From Impatiens glandulifera (lineage: Eukaryota > Streptophyta > Magnoliopsida > Ericales > Balsaminaceae), in NCBI RefSeq assembly GCF_907164915.1, contig NC_061866.1:49159370-49223369 (forward strand): 64,000 nucleotides of DNA, read 5' to 3'. Of the stretch, positions 35,701 through 49,582 are shown piece after piece (positions within the stretch are counted from its first letter, which is position 1; each line of letters begins with the position of its first letter). A program made the position numbers and the translations under genes. The notes beneath the pieces were generated by a model. It was not told the DNA's origin and did no database searches. It saw only the letters and a list, made by a program, of their open reading frames with translations.

Positions 35701-38700
35701 TTTTCATAATGTCAGTATTCTTTCATTCACCATATTTGCCTTCTTCATGTTTTGTCAACCTCTTCTATATTTGAAAGATGTTTAATGTCCTATTGCAACT
35801 TCAGATGGCATATGAACTTCATGGTTTACTCGCCGGAAATGTTAGTATTGTCACTGGTGAAAACATCAAGCCATCTTATGGTGGAGATGATGAGTCCTTT
35901 CTGCGCAAGGTGGTAACGCCTATTTATCGTGTGATCGAGCGGGTAATACTCCACATTGACCGATGCTTCTTGGTTCCCTTTCACATAAATCTGATTCCCC
36001 TTATGATACTGTAGGAGTCAATGAAGTGTGCAAATGGGAAAGCTCCTCACTCATCTTGGAGTAACTATGATGATCTGAACGAGTATTTCTGGTATAGAAC
36101 AGTCCCTTTTGGAGAAGTTGATACTAATGTGTAGCTTCCTCAAAATTTCCCCTCAAAAGCATGATTCTAAATTATAATGTCCAGGTCAAGTGATTGCTTC
36201 TCTTTGGGTTGGCCTATGCGTGATGACGGTGATTTTTTCAAATCCACTCGTGACTTGGTGCAGGTACTATGATTAGAATATGTCAGCATGTCACAGGATT
36301 TGATCTTTTGTATCTCATGAGGAGACAATAGTATTATGAGAACTGAAAAGATTATCTTATTGTGACATCTTATTAATGGGAAGATCGGCTTGAATGCTTT
36401 GTTCCAGGGTAGACAAGGCACACCAATCAAAGCTGGAACCACTGGAAAATCATATTTTGTTGAGACCAGAACATTTTGGCATACTTTCCGTAGTTTTGAT
36501 CGTTTCTGGACCTTTTATATAATGGCTTTACAGGTACTTATGAAACCACATTCCAAAATAACGTCTTAGCATATTTTTTGTTTGTCAAAGTTTCATTACT
36601 CCAATTTTCTTCTACAGGTTATGATCATTCTTGCATGGAAAGATGTTTCTCTTGCAAACATTTTTCAGAAGGATATTCTCCATCGCATTTCTAGTGTGTT
36701 TATCACTGCAGCTTTTCTTCGGTTACTTCAAGGTAAGTAATTCGATATTGCAATGACCAATCAAAATTATAAGTACTGGGACATAGTCACTTTTTACTTT
36801 GTAAAATGAGAATTGTAATTGTCAACATAATTTACTACTTATTCAAGAGAATAATTGAAAATAAACCTATAGATAAAGATGTCTTATATTGGGATCTGGA
36901 ATGAGAAGGAATACAGATTCCTTTTACTATTAACACTGATTATTTCTTGGCTTTACAACTTTTTCATGACCTTTCTAGTCTTTGTTTTATAACTAGAAAG
37001 TACACAACTTCAAAATAAAGCAGTTTATATAAAAATTATAGACCTTTTAGAAATGTGATCATTCAATATCCCTGTTATTTATCCTCTTTGAGCAGTTGGT
37101 CAAACGCCATATTTTAGTACTAACTTTACAAGTCAATCCACATCTAATACAATACTGAGCCTCCCATGCTTTTATGGGGAAAATGTTTCTATACACTTTG
37201 ATTAGATGATTTACTGCTTTATTATGATGTTAATTCCATGTTAATTTCTGTGCTTGTTTTTCTCAATTTGAACTAATGCAAGAGAATGTGAATCCTTAAA
37301 AGTACTTTACTGCAATTACATTTATGCACCTGCTAAGCTTGTTCCTCTTCTAGTTCTTTTTTGAGTTCCTGGTGTGGGACATTTCTTCCTGTTCAACAAC
37401 AAAATAAAATTCTCACTATTGTCAGTATTTGTGTATTAGGTATCTTGGACATCGTTTTGAATTTCCCTGGCTATCATAGGTGGAAATTTAGTGATGTGCT
37501 GAGAAACATTCTCAAGATAGTTGTTGGTTTAGCATGGAGTATTGTCCTACCTCTATTCTATTCAAGTGCTTTTGGTGACACTCCCCAAAGCATAAGAAAT
37601 GCATTTGCTTTCCTTGATGGATTGAAGGGTTTTACGTCATTGTACATAATTGCTGTCGCCGTCTATTTGGTTCCAAACTTACTGGCAGCAGCACTGTTTA
37701 TCTTCCCCATGCTACGACGCTGGATTGAGAACTCAAATTGGCACATAATAAGGTTTCTTCTCTGGTGGTCACAGGTAACTTTTGTGTTCTTTTCCCTGTG
37801 TATTGTGGCATAGGAGACAAATATAATCTGTTACTATTTAAAAAAAGATAAATTCATTAAATAAAATGTATACACATTAAGGGGGAAGAAAAGGTCTACA
37901 TCACTTATAGTTTGAGCGTGGAAAATGGATGATAGTAATCTGGCCATAAGCTTTACAATTTTAGAGAAATTAGAAAACCTTCTAGCCTAATAAGAAGGTT
38001 AGGAAGTCAGATTGGCTAATGTGTTCTGAGCATAGGCTTGGACGTGATGTTCTAACATGTCACACAATGCATGTTGGTCAAACATGTCCATACATGGGAG
38101 GGCTTACGTTCATGTTTGAATTCTGCAACAAAACTCATCCTTTGGAAGATTATTTAGTTTGTTGTTCTAGGCTCCTAAACTGACTAGCTATATTTTTGTA
38201 ATGGCCAAAATGGGTTTTGAGACCTACATGAAAATGTGACTCGAAATTTGTCTAGTTTCCTTCATCCACAAGTGCAAGCTCTACCATCTAGCTGAATTTC
38301 ATGTTCTTCTTGCAGCCAAGAATTTATGTGGGGAGAGGAATGCACGAGAGTCAATTTGCCCTTCTGAAGTGAGTTTATTATTCCTGTCATTTGGTGGTGG
38401 AATAATTCACTCCATTTGTTTCTGCATATTAGTTCAATTATTTATTTCTGTTACCAATTTCAGGTATACTTTTTTCTGGGTCATACTTCTTTGTTGCAAA
38501 TTTGCATTTAGCTATTTCTTCCAGGTGATTGCCTCATCTTAAATAATTTTGGTAAGAGATTAATGGCAGTAGGTAGATTTCAGCATTGATCGTCTCTGTC
38601 TTTGCAGATACTACCTCTGGTCAAGCCAACAAAAGATATATTGAATATTCATCATGTTCAGTTCACTTGGCATGAGTTTTTTCCAAATGGTATTCATCAA

Positions 38701-41700
38701 CTTCTTGCACTTTCTTAAGATGTAAAGTGAAAAATCATTTCAGGAAAAGTATTTGTCTACCATTGCAGCTAAGCACCATTATGGCGCGATTATGTCACTC
38801 TGGGCACCAGTGATGATGGTATGTCCTTTTTCCTTGTGTGAATGGGACTTCCAAAAATTTGATTAATCTTGTATGTTGCACATCCGACTTCAACGTTTAA
38901 TTGGAATTTCCTAGATTTTGATTGATCTTCCCATGCCTCATTGCATAAGAGTGTACTTCATATACTAAAATATATTTCCATTTCAGGTTTACTTCATGGA
39001 TACTCAAATTTGGTATGCAATATTCTCAACTATCTGTGGAGGTGTGATTGGGGCCTTTGATCATCTTGGAGAGGTCATATTCCTAAAGTTTCATTCTTGT
39101 CCTTCTATTAATTGGATAATTGCCTAGGGTACCTGTTTGATTTGCAACAGAGGTCTAGTTTCTCCTGATTTACATAATATCTTATGTTGTCTCCTCATGA
39201 CTACCTTATTGGGCTATATTTTATTAATTGAGCAGAGTGCTTATCTCTTTCGGTTACTCGCAGAGCAGTTTTTTTCTTTCAGCATAGAACCCTTATCAAT
39301 TGTTATCTTAATATATGATGACAAAGGTGAACTAGTTTTAGTAAATGATCCTGTTCTAGTGAATTAAGCTCTTTCTCTTCTCTCAGATTCGAACGCTTGG
39401 TATGCTCAGATCAAGATTTCAGTCTTTACCAGGTGCATTCAATGCATATCTGGTGCCTTCTCAGGCTAAGAAAAAAGGATTCTCTTTCGTAAAGCAATAT
39501 GACAAGGTTCCATCTAATGCTCACTCACGTACATTTATTATCAGAAACTCTTCGAACTCTCTTTGTTGAATTATTCTGTTTCTGTGTATGTTTAGGTCAC
39601 ACCCAACCGAAGGAGTGAAGCAGCCAAATTTGCTCAATTGTGGAATGAAGTAATAGTAAGTTTCCGGGAAGAAGATCTTATTAGTGACGGGTAAGGCCTT
39701 CAATCTAATTGGTTTTCTCCTGCTGCTTATCTGGCTCTGCTATAATGTAGCTGAACTGAACCCCTTTACCTTCATTCCAGGGAGATGGATCTGATGCTAG
39801 TTCCATATTCTTCTGATCCTAGCCTTAGCCAAATTCAATGGCCACCCTTTCTTCTTGCTAGCAAGGTCAGTGCACAAAGTAAGATTTTTGGATCTCTTAA
39901 TTTTCTTGTGTTTCTGACATGCTGGATTTGCAGATCCCCATTGCACTGGATATGGCAGCTCAGTTCAAATCAAAAGATGCTGATCTCTGGAGACGCATCT
40001 CTGCAGATGAATACATGAAATGTGCTGTACTTGAATGCTACGAATCATTCAAGGTTGTCTTGAATGCTTTGATCATTGGAGACACTGAGAAAAGGTTGGT
40101 TTTCCAATATGAGTTAATTTACCAACACACAAAACCAATTCAAGTCAAGAGACAACCTTTTTGGGAGAATGTCCATTCATCTGTTGATGACCTTTTGAAT
40201 GTCCGTTTAATGACCTACAGTTTCTTTGGTGATCAACACAATCATATTGATCCCAGTTTGGCCCAAAGAAACCCAGTACATGTTGGCCAAGTACTCTTAT
40301 AATAGAAAAAGCTTATGAACTATGACTTGTGACTTTTTCAGAATTTGTATTATAAGTGATCCCATAATGAGTACTAACATCTCGAAAGCGTATCTTGTTT
40401 TTCCCTATCATAATGACAATTTATGATCATTTCCTCCGTGACAGGATGATAGGCCTTATCATAAAAGAGGTTGAGAACAATATGGCAAAAAATACACTTC
40501 TTACAAACTTCAAAATGGGTGCCTTACCTACATTATGTAACAAGTTTGTGAAGCTTGTGGAAATCTTGGTTAGTCCTCAACGAAGAAAAATAACTAGTCT
40601 GTTAACCTCTATTAGTAATTATTTTTATGTCATTCACCTCAATATCACAGAAAGATGGTGATGGAGCCAAACGTGATAGTGTAGTGCTTTTGTTGCTTGA
40701 CATGTTAGAAGTGGTTACTCGTGACATGATGGTGAATGAGATTCGGTTAGTGCATTACATAGAAGTACTTTGAAGTTCAACATTTACATTGTAAAAGCTC
40801 TCTAGAATTGCCATTAGTCTTTGACAATTTAACTATACAATATTTTCAGTGAAGTTACGGAACTTGGTCATGGCAGCAAGGATATAGGGAAACCCACTTT
40901 TGCCAATAAATCTGCCATTGCATTTCCTCCTGTAGTTACAGCACAGTGGGAAGAGCAGGTATACATAAAAAAAAGTTATGCTTTAGAAGCCTATAAGATG
41001 TCAAATAAATGTATCATCATGTTCGCTCTGTTGCAGATAAGACGCCTTTATCTCCTATTGACAGTAAGAGAGTCCTCCATTGAAGTTCCAACAAACCTGG
41101 AAGCACGTCGTAGGATATCATTCTTCTCAAACTCATTGTACATGGACATGCCACGTGCACCACGTGTTCGGAATATGCTCTCGTTCAGGTGCTACTAATA
41201 GAAATACTGTGATAGTAATATAATATTGTGTTATTACATGTAACCTCTCTTGCCTAAGAAATTCTGTGATCATTCGTCAGCCTCAAATGCTAGGAGTTTC
41301 CCACAAACAAAACAATCTACAATATTTTAGTACCTGATATGCTATCTGATCACTTATTTTTTCTCCTGTAAAAGTGCGCACCTCACATACATAACTCTTT
41401 ATTAATCCTTACAAGTTGACCTTTTTCAGAAAAGGATATGCTATCTGGCCACATTTTCCTTTATTCTTCTTCTGAATTTGGGAAATGGAATTTGGGGATA
41501 AACTTACTGATTCTCACCAATTGATTTTATAACATAACTACTAATTAACAGTTGAACTATTTTATCCTATAATCATGTCATTTTACTCTTATGACATTAA
41601 GTACTCAAACTTGTCCACAAAACCTTATGCAACAACATGTTCTTGTAATCTGGTAAGAAGGCTGTTTCCTAAATGTCTAATTTACATTATGGGTACTGTA

Positions 41701-44700
41701 CTATCATGTTTCAACTCTAAAGTGTCCATGGTGTAATTTGATATTGGCAGTGTCATGACCCCATACTATAGTGAGGAAACTGTCTATTCAAAAAGTGACC
41801 TGGAGATGGATAATGAAGATGGCATATCAATCTTATTCTATCTTCAGAAGATTTTCCCAGGTTGCATAAAAGCTGTAAACTTCCATGATGACAGCCTATA
41901 TGTGCATCTAACTCTAGTTGTAACTAACTAGTTGACCAAATTATCTTGTTCCAGATGAGTGGAATAATTTTATGGAACGTGTAAACTGTAAATCTGAGAG
42001 CGAGGCGTTGGAGAATGATGATACCACCTTGCAGCTACGTCATTGGGTTTCTTTAAGAGGGCAGACTCTCTTCCGAACAGGTACTTCTCCACTCTTCTTC
42101 TAAAACTGAATTTGTTTTCATTTTCTGATAATTTCATATACTGCAGTCAGGGGAATGATGTATTACAGGAGGGCCTTGAAACTTCAGGCTTTTCTTGACA
42201 TGGCTAATGATACAGGTGAGAATAACATTGACACATTTTGCTTGTGATGGAGAGACACATTTTCTCTTCAGGCTAAACTAGTTTGAAGTGCTTTTCCCAA
42301 ACAAGACATCAGATAAATATAGCAGAAAGCATTTTAATTGTTCTGAAGAACTATTGAGGCGATGACATTTAATTTGAATTGATGAGGATAAATCCACATG
42401 CATTACCTTTTTGCTCTCCTCCACAAAAAAGAAAGAAAGAACGTATCCTCACTAGTCAATAGTGATCACCAATGACTAAGCAGACTGTATTCTGATTGTC
42501 AGAGATACTGGAGGGCTACAAAGTTGTTGCAGATCCTTCAGAGGCAGACAAGAAGAGCCATAGATCTGTATATGCTCAATTAGATGCTGTGGCTGACATG
42601 AAGTTCACTTATGTTGCTACGTGTCAGATATATGGACACCAGAAGAGAAGTGGAGATCGACGTGCTACTGACATTTTGAATTTGCTAGTAAAGTAAGTTT
42701 CTCGCCCAATACAAATGGAGCTCTCCTCAATTTCTTCATTGCTTGATGTTATCTTATGATTGGATTTTTGGATTTGGTACTTGTATTCAGCAATCCATGT
42801 CTCCGAGTAGCATACATTGACGAAGTTGAAGAAAGGGAGGGAGGAAAAGTGCAGAAAGTGTATTACTCTGTATTAGTCAAAGCTATTGAAAATCTTGATC
42901 AGGTATATGACCGCCTTTAATACATATTAGACATATGACCATGCTGCTTCATTCTAATCCAAAATAATGTCAACATTATTTTTGTATTGAAAGGAAATCT
43001 ACCGTATAAAGCTCCCGGGAACAGCAAAACTAGGAGAGGGGAAGCCAGAAAATCAGAACCATGCTATTATTTTTACTCGAGGAGAGGCCCTTCAAACAAT
43101 TGACATGAATCAGGTCCTTTGTATTTCCATCTATCACTGTTCTTCAAGACTATGTGTAGAAACTAACATTTTTCACCACAATAACTTATTAGGATAACTA
43201 TTTGGAAGAAGCTTTTAAGATGCGTAACCTACTAGAAGAGTTCAACGAGGATCATGGTGTTCGGGCACCTACCATTCTTGGTGTTCGAGAGCATATATTC
43301 ACTGGAAGGTGTATTTTCTTTGTTTGTCTTGCTTATCACTCAATGACTTGATAAATTAAATGAGAATTTTTAGTTATTGGCATCTCGTATGGAATTTGTG
43401 CTGCAGTGTTTCATCTTTAGCATGGTTTATGTCCAACCAAGAAACAAGCTTTGTTACCTTGGGTCAAAGAGTTCTAGCAAGACCTCTAAAGTATGTCTTT
43501 CTTTCCTGTCTCATGTTTGTGTGATATGTATATTTTTGAAATAAAGTGCACAATATGTTGAATGAAAGTAAAAGCTAATGCAAACCTACTTAAAACATAT
43601 ATCACATTCTGTGAGACTGCATAGTTCCTATCATTTTGCTTTTCAAATCACGAACTTAACATTTATGTTTCATACTCTGTAGTGTGTTAGTTGTAAGGAA
43701 AACCTCTATGACCTTGGGATAAGAATCTTATTCTGGTGATTATAATCAGGGTCCGCTTCCACTATGGACATCCAGATGTATTTGACAGAATTTTCCACAT
43801 TACTCGAGGAGGCATCAGCAAAGCCTCTCGTGGAATCAACCTTAGCGAGGATATCTTTGCTGGTAGGTTTCAGCATGTAATTTTATTCCATATAAAGTGG
43901 ACCTTCAACATTTAATTTATTTTGTAGGTTTCAATTCAACACTAAGAAGTGGCAACATCACACACCATGAGTACATCCAAGTTGGAAAAGGAAGAGATGT
44001 GGGTCTCAACCAGATCTCACTTTTTGAAGCAAAAGTAGCCTGTGGTAATGGCGAGCAAACTCTCAGCAGGGATATCTATAGATTAGGCCACCGCTTTGAC
44101 TTCTTCCGCATGCTGTCATTTTATTTCACGACTGTTGGATTTTATGTTAGCTCAATGGTAATGTTCATTTACATCTTTATCACAGTCTTTGATGAAATCT
44201 ACCAGGATCCTTCACGGCATTGTTATAGAATCTGAAAATGCTTAGGTTTATCTAATTGATTTAGACTTAATGAAGATAACACATACAAAATAGATTTATC
44301 TGTAGAATATATTTTTGACACATTGTATGAAGAATCTGAAAATATATTTTTTTTTTCTCTTTCTCTTGCGTTTATAATACCTCAAGACACATCTTCTTTC
44401 ATTCAATGTGCAGATTGTTGTCCTTACAGTGTACGTTTTCTTGTACGGAAGACTATATTTGTGTCTAAGTGGATTGGAGACTGTGATCATGAAATATGCT
44501 AGGGCGAAGGGAAGTGATCCTTTGAAAGCGGCCATGACTTCACAGTCCCTTGTTCAACTAGGTCTGTTGATGGCATTGCCTATGATAATGGAAATGGGAT
44601 TGGAAAGGGGTTTCAGGACGGCATTGTGCGATATTATAATCATGCAGCTTCAGCTAGCTTCTGTATTCTTTACATTTTCTCTAGGGGCAAAGGCCCATTA

Positions 44701-45937
44701 TTTTGGGCGCACAATTCTGCATGGTGGGGCTAAGTATAGAGCGACAGGGCGTGGTTTTGTGGTCCGGCATGAGAAGTTTGCAGAGAACTACAGGATGTAC
44801 TCAAGGAGCCATTTTGTAAAAGCTCTGGAACTTATGGTGCTGCTGATTGTTTATAGAGTTTATGGTGTTATGAATGACGACGTATCTTACGCGTTGCTGA
44901 GCGCCTCAATGTGGTTTCTAGTAGGGTCTTGGCTGTTTGCCCCGTTCTTGTTTAACCCTTCTGGATACGAGTGGCAGAAGGTAGTGGACGACTGGGATGA
45001 CTGGACAAAGTGGATCAACAGCCGTGGAGGCATTGGAGTACCAGCAAACAAGAGCTGGGAATCATGGTGGGAAGAGGAGCAGGAGCACCTGCAATTCACT
45101 GGATTTCTTGGAAAGTTTTGGGAGATCATACTCTCCCTCCGTTTCTTTCTGTACCAATATGGAATTGTGTATCATTTGCATGTGTCCAATGGTAACACGA
45201 GCCTCGCAGTAAGTAGAAGACATGTTACTTACATACATACATCATGGAAGCTCTTTTCATGTCTTGACTGACTGACTATACATACAGGTCTATGGTCTAT
45301 CTTGGCTTGTCATTGTAGCTGTTATGATCCTTTTGAAGGTATGAATGACGATATTGGTTATGGAAAAAATAGAGATAAAGAGTAAAGTTTTATAGTGTTT
45401 TTGGTAAAAACTAGTACTATTTTACTGGTGCAGATAGTATCAATGGGAAGGAAAAAGTTTAGTGCAGATTTCCAACTGATGTTCAGACTGCTGAAGCTTT
45501 CCCTTTTCATTGGTTCGGTGGTTGCTCTTGTAATCCTCTTCAGTTTCCTGAGCCTTACAGTGGGAGACATCTTTTGCAGCCTTCTGGCTTTTATGCCTAC
45601 CGCATGGGCCATCTTGCAGGTTAGTGTACTTAATTAGTTGCTTTTGTATGTGGTGTGTGGTTATCAATTGTAATTGTTGTTGTTTGTTGGATGGACACAG
45701 ATATCACAGACTTGTAAGCCTGTGGTGAAAGGATTAAAAATGTGGGCTTCAGTTAAGGCTCTAGCAAGAGGGTTCGAATACGTGATGGGGGTTCTGATAT
45801 TTGTGCCAGTGGCTGTACTGGCTTGGTTCCCCTTTGTCTCGGAATTCCAGACACGTCTGCTCTTCAACCAGGCTTTCAGCCGTGGGCTCCAGATTCAGCG
45901 TATTCTCTCCGGTAGCAAAAAGAAAAAGAACGATTAG
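32715..45937 (+). CDS. CALS5: Callose synthase 5-like, downstream complete copy
   Basis: A plasma-membrane GT48 1,3-beta-glucan synthase; CALS5/GSL2 makes callose of the pollen wall and tube. The 42 exons sum to 5742 bases, an open frame of 1913 residues, close to the family length: 32715-32901, 32977-33077, 34180-34301, 34399-34495, 34593-34703, 34791-34919, 35002-35094, 35394-35485, 35584-35710, 35805-35942, 36015-36091, 36185-36263, 36408-36533, 36618-36732, 37440-37774, 38316-38368, 38464-38524, 38608-38689, 38769-38818, 38987-39073, 39387-39506, 39596-39690, 39781-39865, 39934-40094, 40445-40568, 40651-40745, 40850-40958, 41037-41188, 41751-41860, 41955-42080, 42147-42215, 42503-42692, 42791-42902, 42994-43113, 43193-43308, 43407-43490, 43750-43862, 43928-44157, 44414-45208, 45288-45338, 45434-45619, 45701-45937. 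N-terminal [13 protein letters not shown] and [12 protein letters not shown] mark the CALS5 type. FKS1-like region near residues 310-350 ([19 protein letters not shown]), catalytic-loop block near 1271-1310 ([13 protein letters not shown]), membrane helices around 490-790 and 1480-1890. The intron after 35094 uses a GC donor. Confidence 0.95.
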
Positions 45938-46490
45938 TAACGTAGAGTTGTTGTTGTTTGGATGGATCATGGATGGATGGAGTACTGATTTTGAAATAAC
46001 ACACACCACCAGACATACATACAGAGTTGTTGGAATTGAGAGAAAAGAACCAAGAAAATATACTACAACAATAGACAGAAGAGGGAGGGGAGAATGGAGA
46101 TAGCATTTTATATGACCGGTGGAAAAAAAGAGAGTCAGTCTCAAAAGCAGCAAGCAGGCAAGCAAGCTTAGCTAGTCTCTTGAGTTGCATAAATAGTTTC
46201 ACTCTACCAAGTAACATGTATTTGTCGTGTGATCTTTTCGCCCATTAAAGATCATGCAAATAAATGTTCTTGCATTTCATATTTCTTTCTTCTTTTTTGA
46301 CTACTTCCACTGTTGTAATTCATTTGGGTATCATCAATATAGCAACAGCAGCAGCAGAAGGCAAAAAAAACAAAAAACAAAACAATTACATGCCGATGAT
46401 GCTTTATTTCTATGTTATTGTTTAAGCAAAAAAAATCATTTCAATGTGTTTGTTTGCTCTGCTCTGCTTTGCCTTGCCCACCCAAATGAA
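45938..46490 (+). other. 3' UTR and spacer between callose synthase and GH18 gene
   Basis: Contains the 3' untranslated region of the downstream callose synthase. Homology to the upstream unit ends at about 46118. AATAAA-type signals occur near 46259. The GH18 gene converges from the right, with its stop at 46491. Confidence 0.5.
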
Positions 46491-47486
46491 TTAACATAAA
46501 CAAGTGGTGGAATTAAGCAAGAAATCCTGTGACTTTTTCTCATAGTAATAACCATTAGAAGCAGAAGCATCAGCCGAGAAAATCATGATCCCGCTAACAT
46601 TATATCCATTTCTCTCTAGCAACTTCAACGCATCAAAAAAAGCATCTCCTTGAATCCCTCTTCCTCTAACTTCATAACTCGCCAAAACCTTATCCAAACT
46701 GAACTCTCCCGTCCTTCTCTTAAACGCCTGCAAATACCCTACCGCAGTCTTCACATTATCCGTATAGAATTGATAATTCACATAATCAATAACCTCCTTA
46801 TACTCTCTGAAAAGCTCTATATACGGTATTACTGTACTATAGAACGGAGAAATCGTGGCTACCGATATCACGCTCTGGTTCTTAAGTAAACTAATCAGTT
46901 CCCCGATGCAATAAGCAAAGCTATTGTCGCGTTTGCTGAATGTTTCATAATCCACGTCGATGCCGTCTAGGTGGTATGTCTCTGTTAGGTTTTTTAATGA
47001 GGTGAAAGCATTCTTTATCCATATTTGGGGATTGATGGGCTTGTACCAACGTAGGGTTTTATTGTTGATACTCCAACCTGAAAGGCTTGCTAGAGCTTTT
47101 ACGTTTGGGTGACGAGATTTGATTTCCATGACGGAGAGTGGAGTTAGGGTTGATGACCAGTAAGGTGAGTAAGTTCCGTTTTGGGGATTTCCTAATTGGT
47201 CTGCATCAATGGCGAAACTGAGGATGAAATGAAAGTCGATGTTGTCGTTGATTGGGACGGCGTCGAATGTTACTGGCTTGCCGGTTGCTCCTATGTATTC
47301 CATCATCACCTTCCCATCTGAGAGGTAAGTAATTCAACAGCAGGCATTGAAAATGTATACTAGTGATTAATTAAGAATCAGAAAAACAGAAAACTTACTG
47401 GTGAAAGGAAATGGAAAAACAAGAAGAGTAGTGGCTATATGAAGAAGAATGAAGATAGATTTGTCCATCAATATGTTTTTGATCAT
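46491..47486 (-). CDS. GH18 chitinase 2-like (class III/narbonin group)
   Basis: Two exons on the minus strand, 47399-47486 and 46491-47317, joined by GTAAGT/CTCTCAG, give 304 residues. Exon 1 (MIKNILMDKS, then a hydrophobic stretch to about residue 28) is a secretion signal. A later ATG at 47468 could also serve as start. The mature part has MEYIGATGKPVTF, the chitin-binding strand SLSGWS and the complete GH18 catalytic motif DGIDVDYE (about residues 147-154) with its acid glutamate, so hydrolase activity is possible. The family includes bulb-type chitinases and catalytically inactive storage relatives (narbonin, RuBisCO-associated protein). The upstream unit lacks this gene; TE-rich sequence occupies its place. 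Confidence 0.9.
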
Positions 47487-48404
47487 ATCTTTACACTTGT
47501 TGTCAATGTTATGGTGGAGGGTTGAGATGATGATAACACAAAGTGCTCATCATTGATATATAGTAGGATTTGTCATTCAACTTTCATAGATGAAACAATA
47601 AATCTTAGACCTCTTTTCCGAAGATCCCAATGTATAGAAGATGCCTGCCTGCCTGCATGCATCTTAGCTGTTACTTTTTGGAAAATGATGAATTGGACGG
47701 CAGCACAATTTCAAGTGTTTTTTTTTTCTTTGAAAATTCTTAGTGGCAAAATGGTAGTTGTGATATAAAGTTTGCTACTAAGTTTTCTAATTTTCTTGAA
47801 ATATTGAACTCATGTGTCAAGAATCTTGTCTAAGAGACCAAATGTCTCGAGTTCGATCCCAGAGTCATCCTAACTTCCTCAACTTAAAAAAATGTGAAAA
47901 AACTCGTTAAATGAAGCCTATAGATACTCAACATTCTTTTCTTATCTGGGTTTATTATGGGGTCTCGATATATGAAGCCTATAGATACTCAACATTCTTT
48001 TTTTTTTTATCTGGGTTTATTATGGGGGTAATTAGCATGAACCCTTTAAATCAGAGCATTCTTAGTATAATTCGAAACTCAAATTTCTTATTAAAATCCT
48101 TGTCATTTGAGTAGATACCTTGGTGGGATCTTATTCACTTTCAAAGTTATCTTCATCTTTTTCTTCTATCATTAAGTTCCTAACAATTATCTGTTTGCAT
48201 CAAAGTTAATATATATTGCATTGTAAACATATTTGAGTTTGAATTACATACATTCCTTGTAATTTGCTACAGTTTGTGGACAAAGAATCAAGAGCTAGTA
48301 AATGCTCATCACTGACCGGATCGGAGTGATAATTTATTACAATGATGAATGGAAAGTAAGTTACTTGTTCATGTAATAACAATTTAATTCCAAATGATTT
48401 GGGA
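47487..48404. other. Spacer between GH18 and TED7-like genes
   Basis: Includes the GH18 promoter side. A segment of about 55 bp (TATAGATACTCAACATTC ... GGGTTTATTATGGGG) occurs twice in tandem at about 47926-48040; the upstream unit has it once near 16008. A short stretch at 47815-47870 (GAGTTCGATCCC) resembles a tRNA B box and may be a SINE remnant. From about 47926 on, the sequence matches the upstream unit. Confidence 0.45.
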
Positions 48405-48974
48405 TTAGCTTTTCTGGTGAATATCATTGTTCTTGGCATCAGAAGATGTTGTTGCTTTGGCTATTTCAAGGTCATGGCCAGGATGATTCTGAGAAACTTG
48501 GCTAACTATTTCATTCTTCTTAGTCTCTTCTTCAACGTGAATATCTTCATCAATACTTAGTATGACAGTTTGTGTAGTACCATTTGGACCTGGTACAACA
48601 GCTTCTCGAATTTTCAAGTGCTCATCAACTCTCACCACTTCCATCTCCTGAATTTGTTTCTTCTTCCTCTTCTTCAGAAAGCAACATAATGCCACCGAAA
48701 GAAACCCCAGTAAAAAAAGGCCACCCAGTGACACAAACACAACTATGATGGTAGTATGATGTCCTGGCGAAGGTGGAGGTGGAATTGCAGGCGGTGGTGG
48801 TGGTGGTGATCGTGGATGTGGTGGTGGTGGCAGGGTTGGATGGCTGGGTGGTTTTGCTGCTGCTGGCGGCGGTGGTGGCGGGAAATTGGGGTGGTAGGGT
48901 GGTGGCAGGATTGGAAAATGAGGTGGGGGAGGTGAAGAAGAGTATGGGAAGCCATAATTTGGAACAAAAGCCAT
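48405..48974 (-). CDS. TED7: TED6/TED7-like proline-rich membrane protein, downstream copy
   Basis: 189 residues in one exon, nearly identical to the protein at 16431-17009. It has an N-terminal proline-rich region, a single membrane helix after SPGHHTT, a KKRKKK stop-transfer cluster, then the TED-type tail RVDEHLKIREAVVPGP and an acidic stretch (SIDEDIHVEEE). It differs from the upstream copy by three fewer prolines in one run (RSPPPPPPAIPP) and by AKATTSS in place of AKETTSS. TED6/7 proteins act in secondary cell wall formation of vessel elements; function here is inferred from similarity recognised by eye. Confidence 0.85.
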   Translation of the reverse strand: MAFVPNYGFPYSSSPPPPHFPILPPPYHPNFPPPPPPAAAKPPSHPTLPPPPHPRSPPPPPPAIPPPPSPGHHTTIIVVFVSLGGLFLLGFLSVALCCFLKKRKKKQIQEMEVVRVDEHLKIREAVVPGPNGTTQTVILSIDEDIHVEEETKKNEIVSQVSQNHPGHDLEIAKATTSSDAKNNDIHQKS

Positions 48975-49504
48975 AAATTATAGTTAAGTTAATATAGAAA
49001 CTTGATCAGATTAGGATTTGGTGGAAGAGAATGATGAAACTAGAGACTATTTGTAGTGGTAAAGACTGTTTATTTATTCATATATATATTACTTCTAAGG
49101 TTTTCCAGTATGTGACTTTATCTTTATGCTAAGGTTATCAAGGTTGTCATTGTTTGCATTGAAAAACACTCATCTTCATCCATCCTACAACAAAATTATC
49201 AATTCTCTATAACTTCATTTTTTTTCTGTTTTTTCACCATATTTGTATAGTGCTTTAATGAATTGTAATCATGGGTTTGTTATGAACTTTGCAAATGATT
49301 TAAATCACACAATTGCAAATCAAAATTTAACAATAAAAAATGTACTCCCATCCTATACATTCAGTTACATAAACATTTCGATAACATCTCAAACTAGGAT
49401 CTTGATATTTTGGTTGGAGGAATTTATTAATAAATAATTTAAATCATACAAAAAAAGCTTAATGTAATAGTTTTTATTTAATTTAGATTCATTGTTAAAC
49501 AAAA
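48975..49504. other. Upstream region of TED7-like gene and spacer
   Basis: AT-rich, homologous to 17010-17508. It retains about 19 bp (around 49297-49315) that the upstream copy lacks. No gene is seen. Confidence 0.45.
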
Positions 49505-49582
49505 GTCAGGATGGCCGAGTGGTCTAAGGCGCCAGACTCAAGTTCTGGTCCACTAGCGTGGGTTCAAACCCCACTTCTGACA
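49505..49582 (+). tRNA. tRNA-Leu (anticodon CAA)
   Basis: The cloverleaf is visible: acceptor GTCAGGA pairs with TTCTGAC, the D arm has GCC...GGC around GAGTGGTCTAA, and the anticodon stem CCAGA/TCTGG flanks loop CTCAAGT with anticodon CAA. The T arm is GTGGG-TTCAAAC-CCCAC. A discriminator A follows. The variable arm is only about 9 nt (TCCACTAGC), shorter than expected for a class II leucine tRNA, so the gene may be impaired. The same short arm occurs in the upstream copy, so it predates the duplication. Confidence 0.85.

Noticed and set aside
47815..47870. tRNA-derived SINE or tRNA gene
   Set aside because: A B-box-like GAGTTCGATCCC is present but no cloverleaf or convincing A box; too weak to call.
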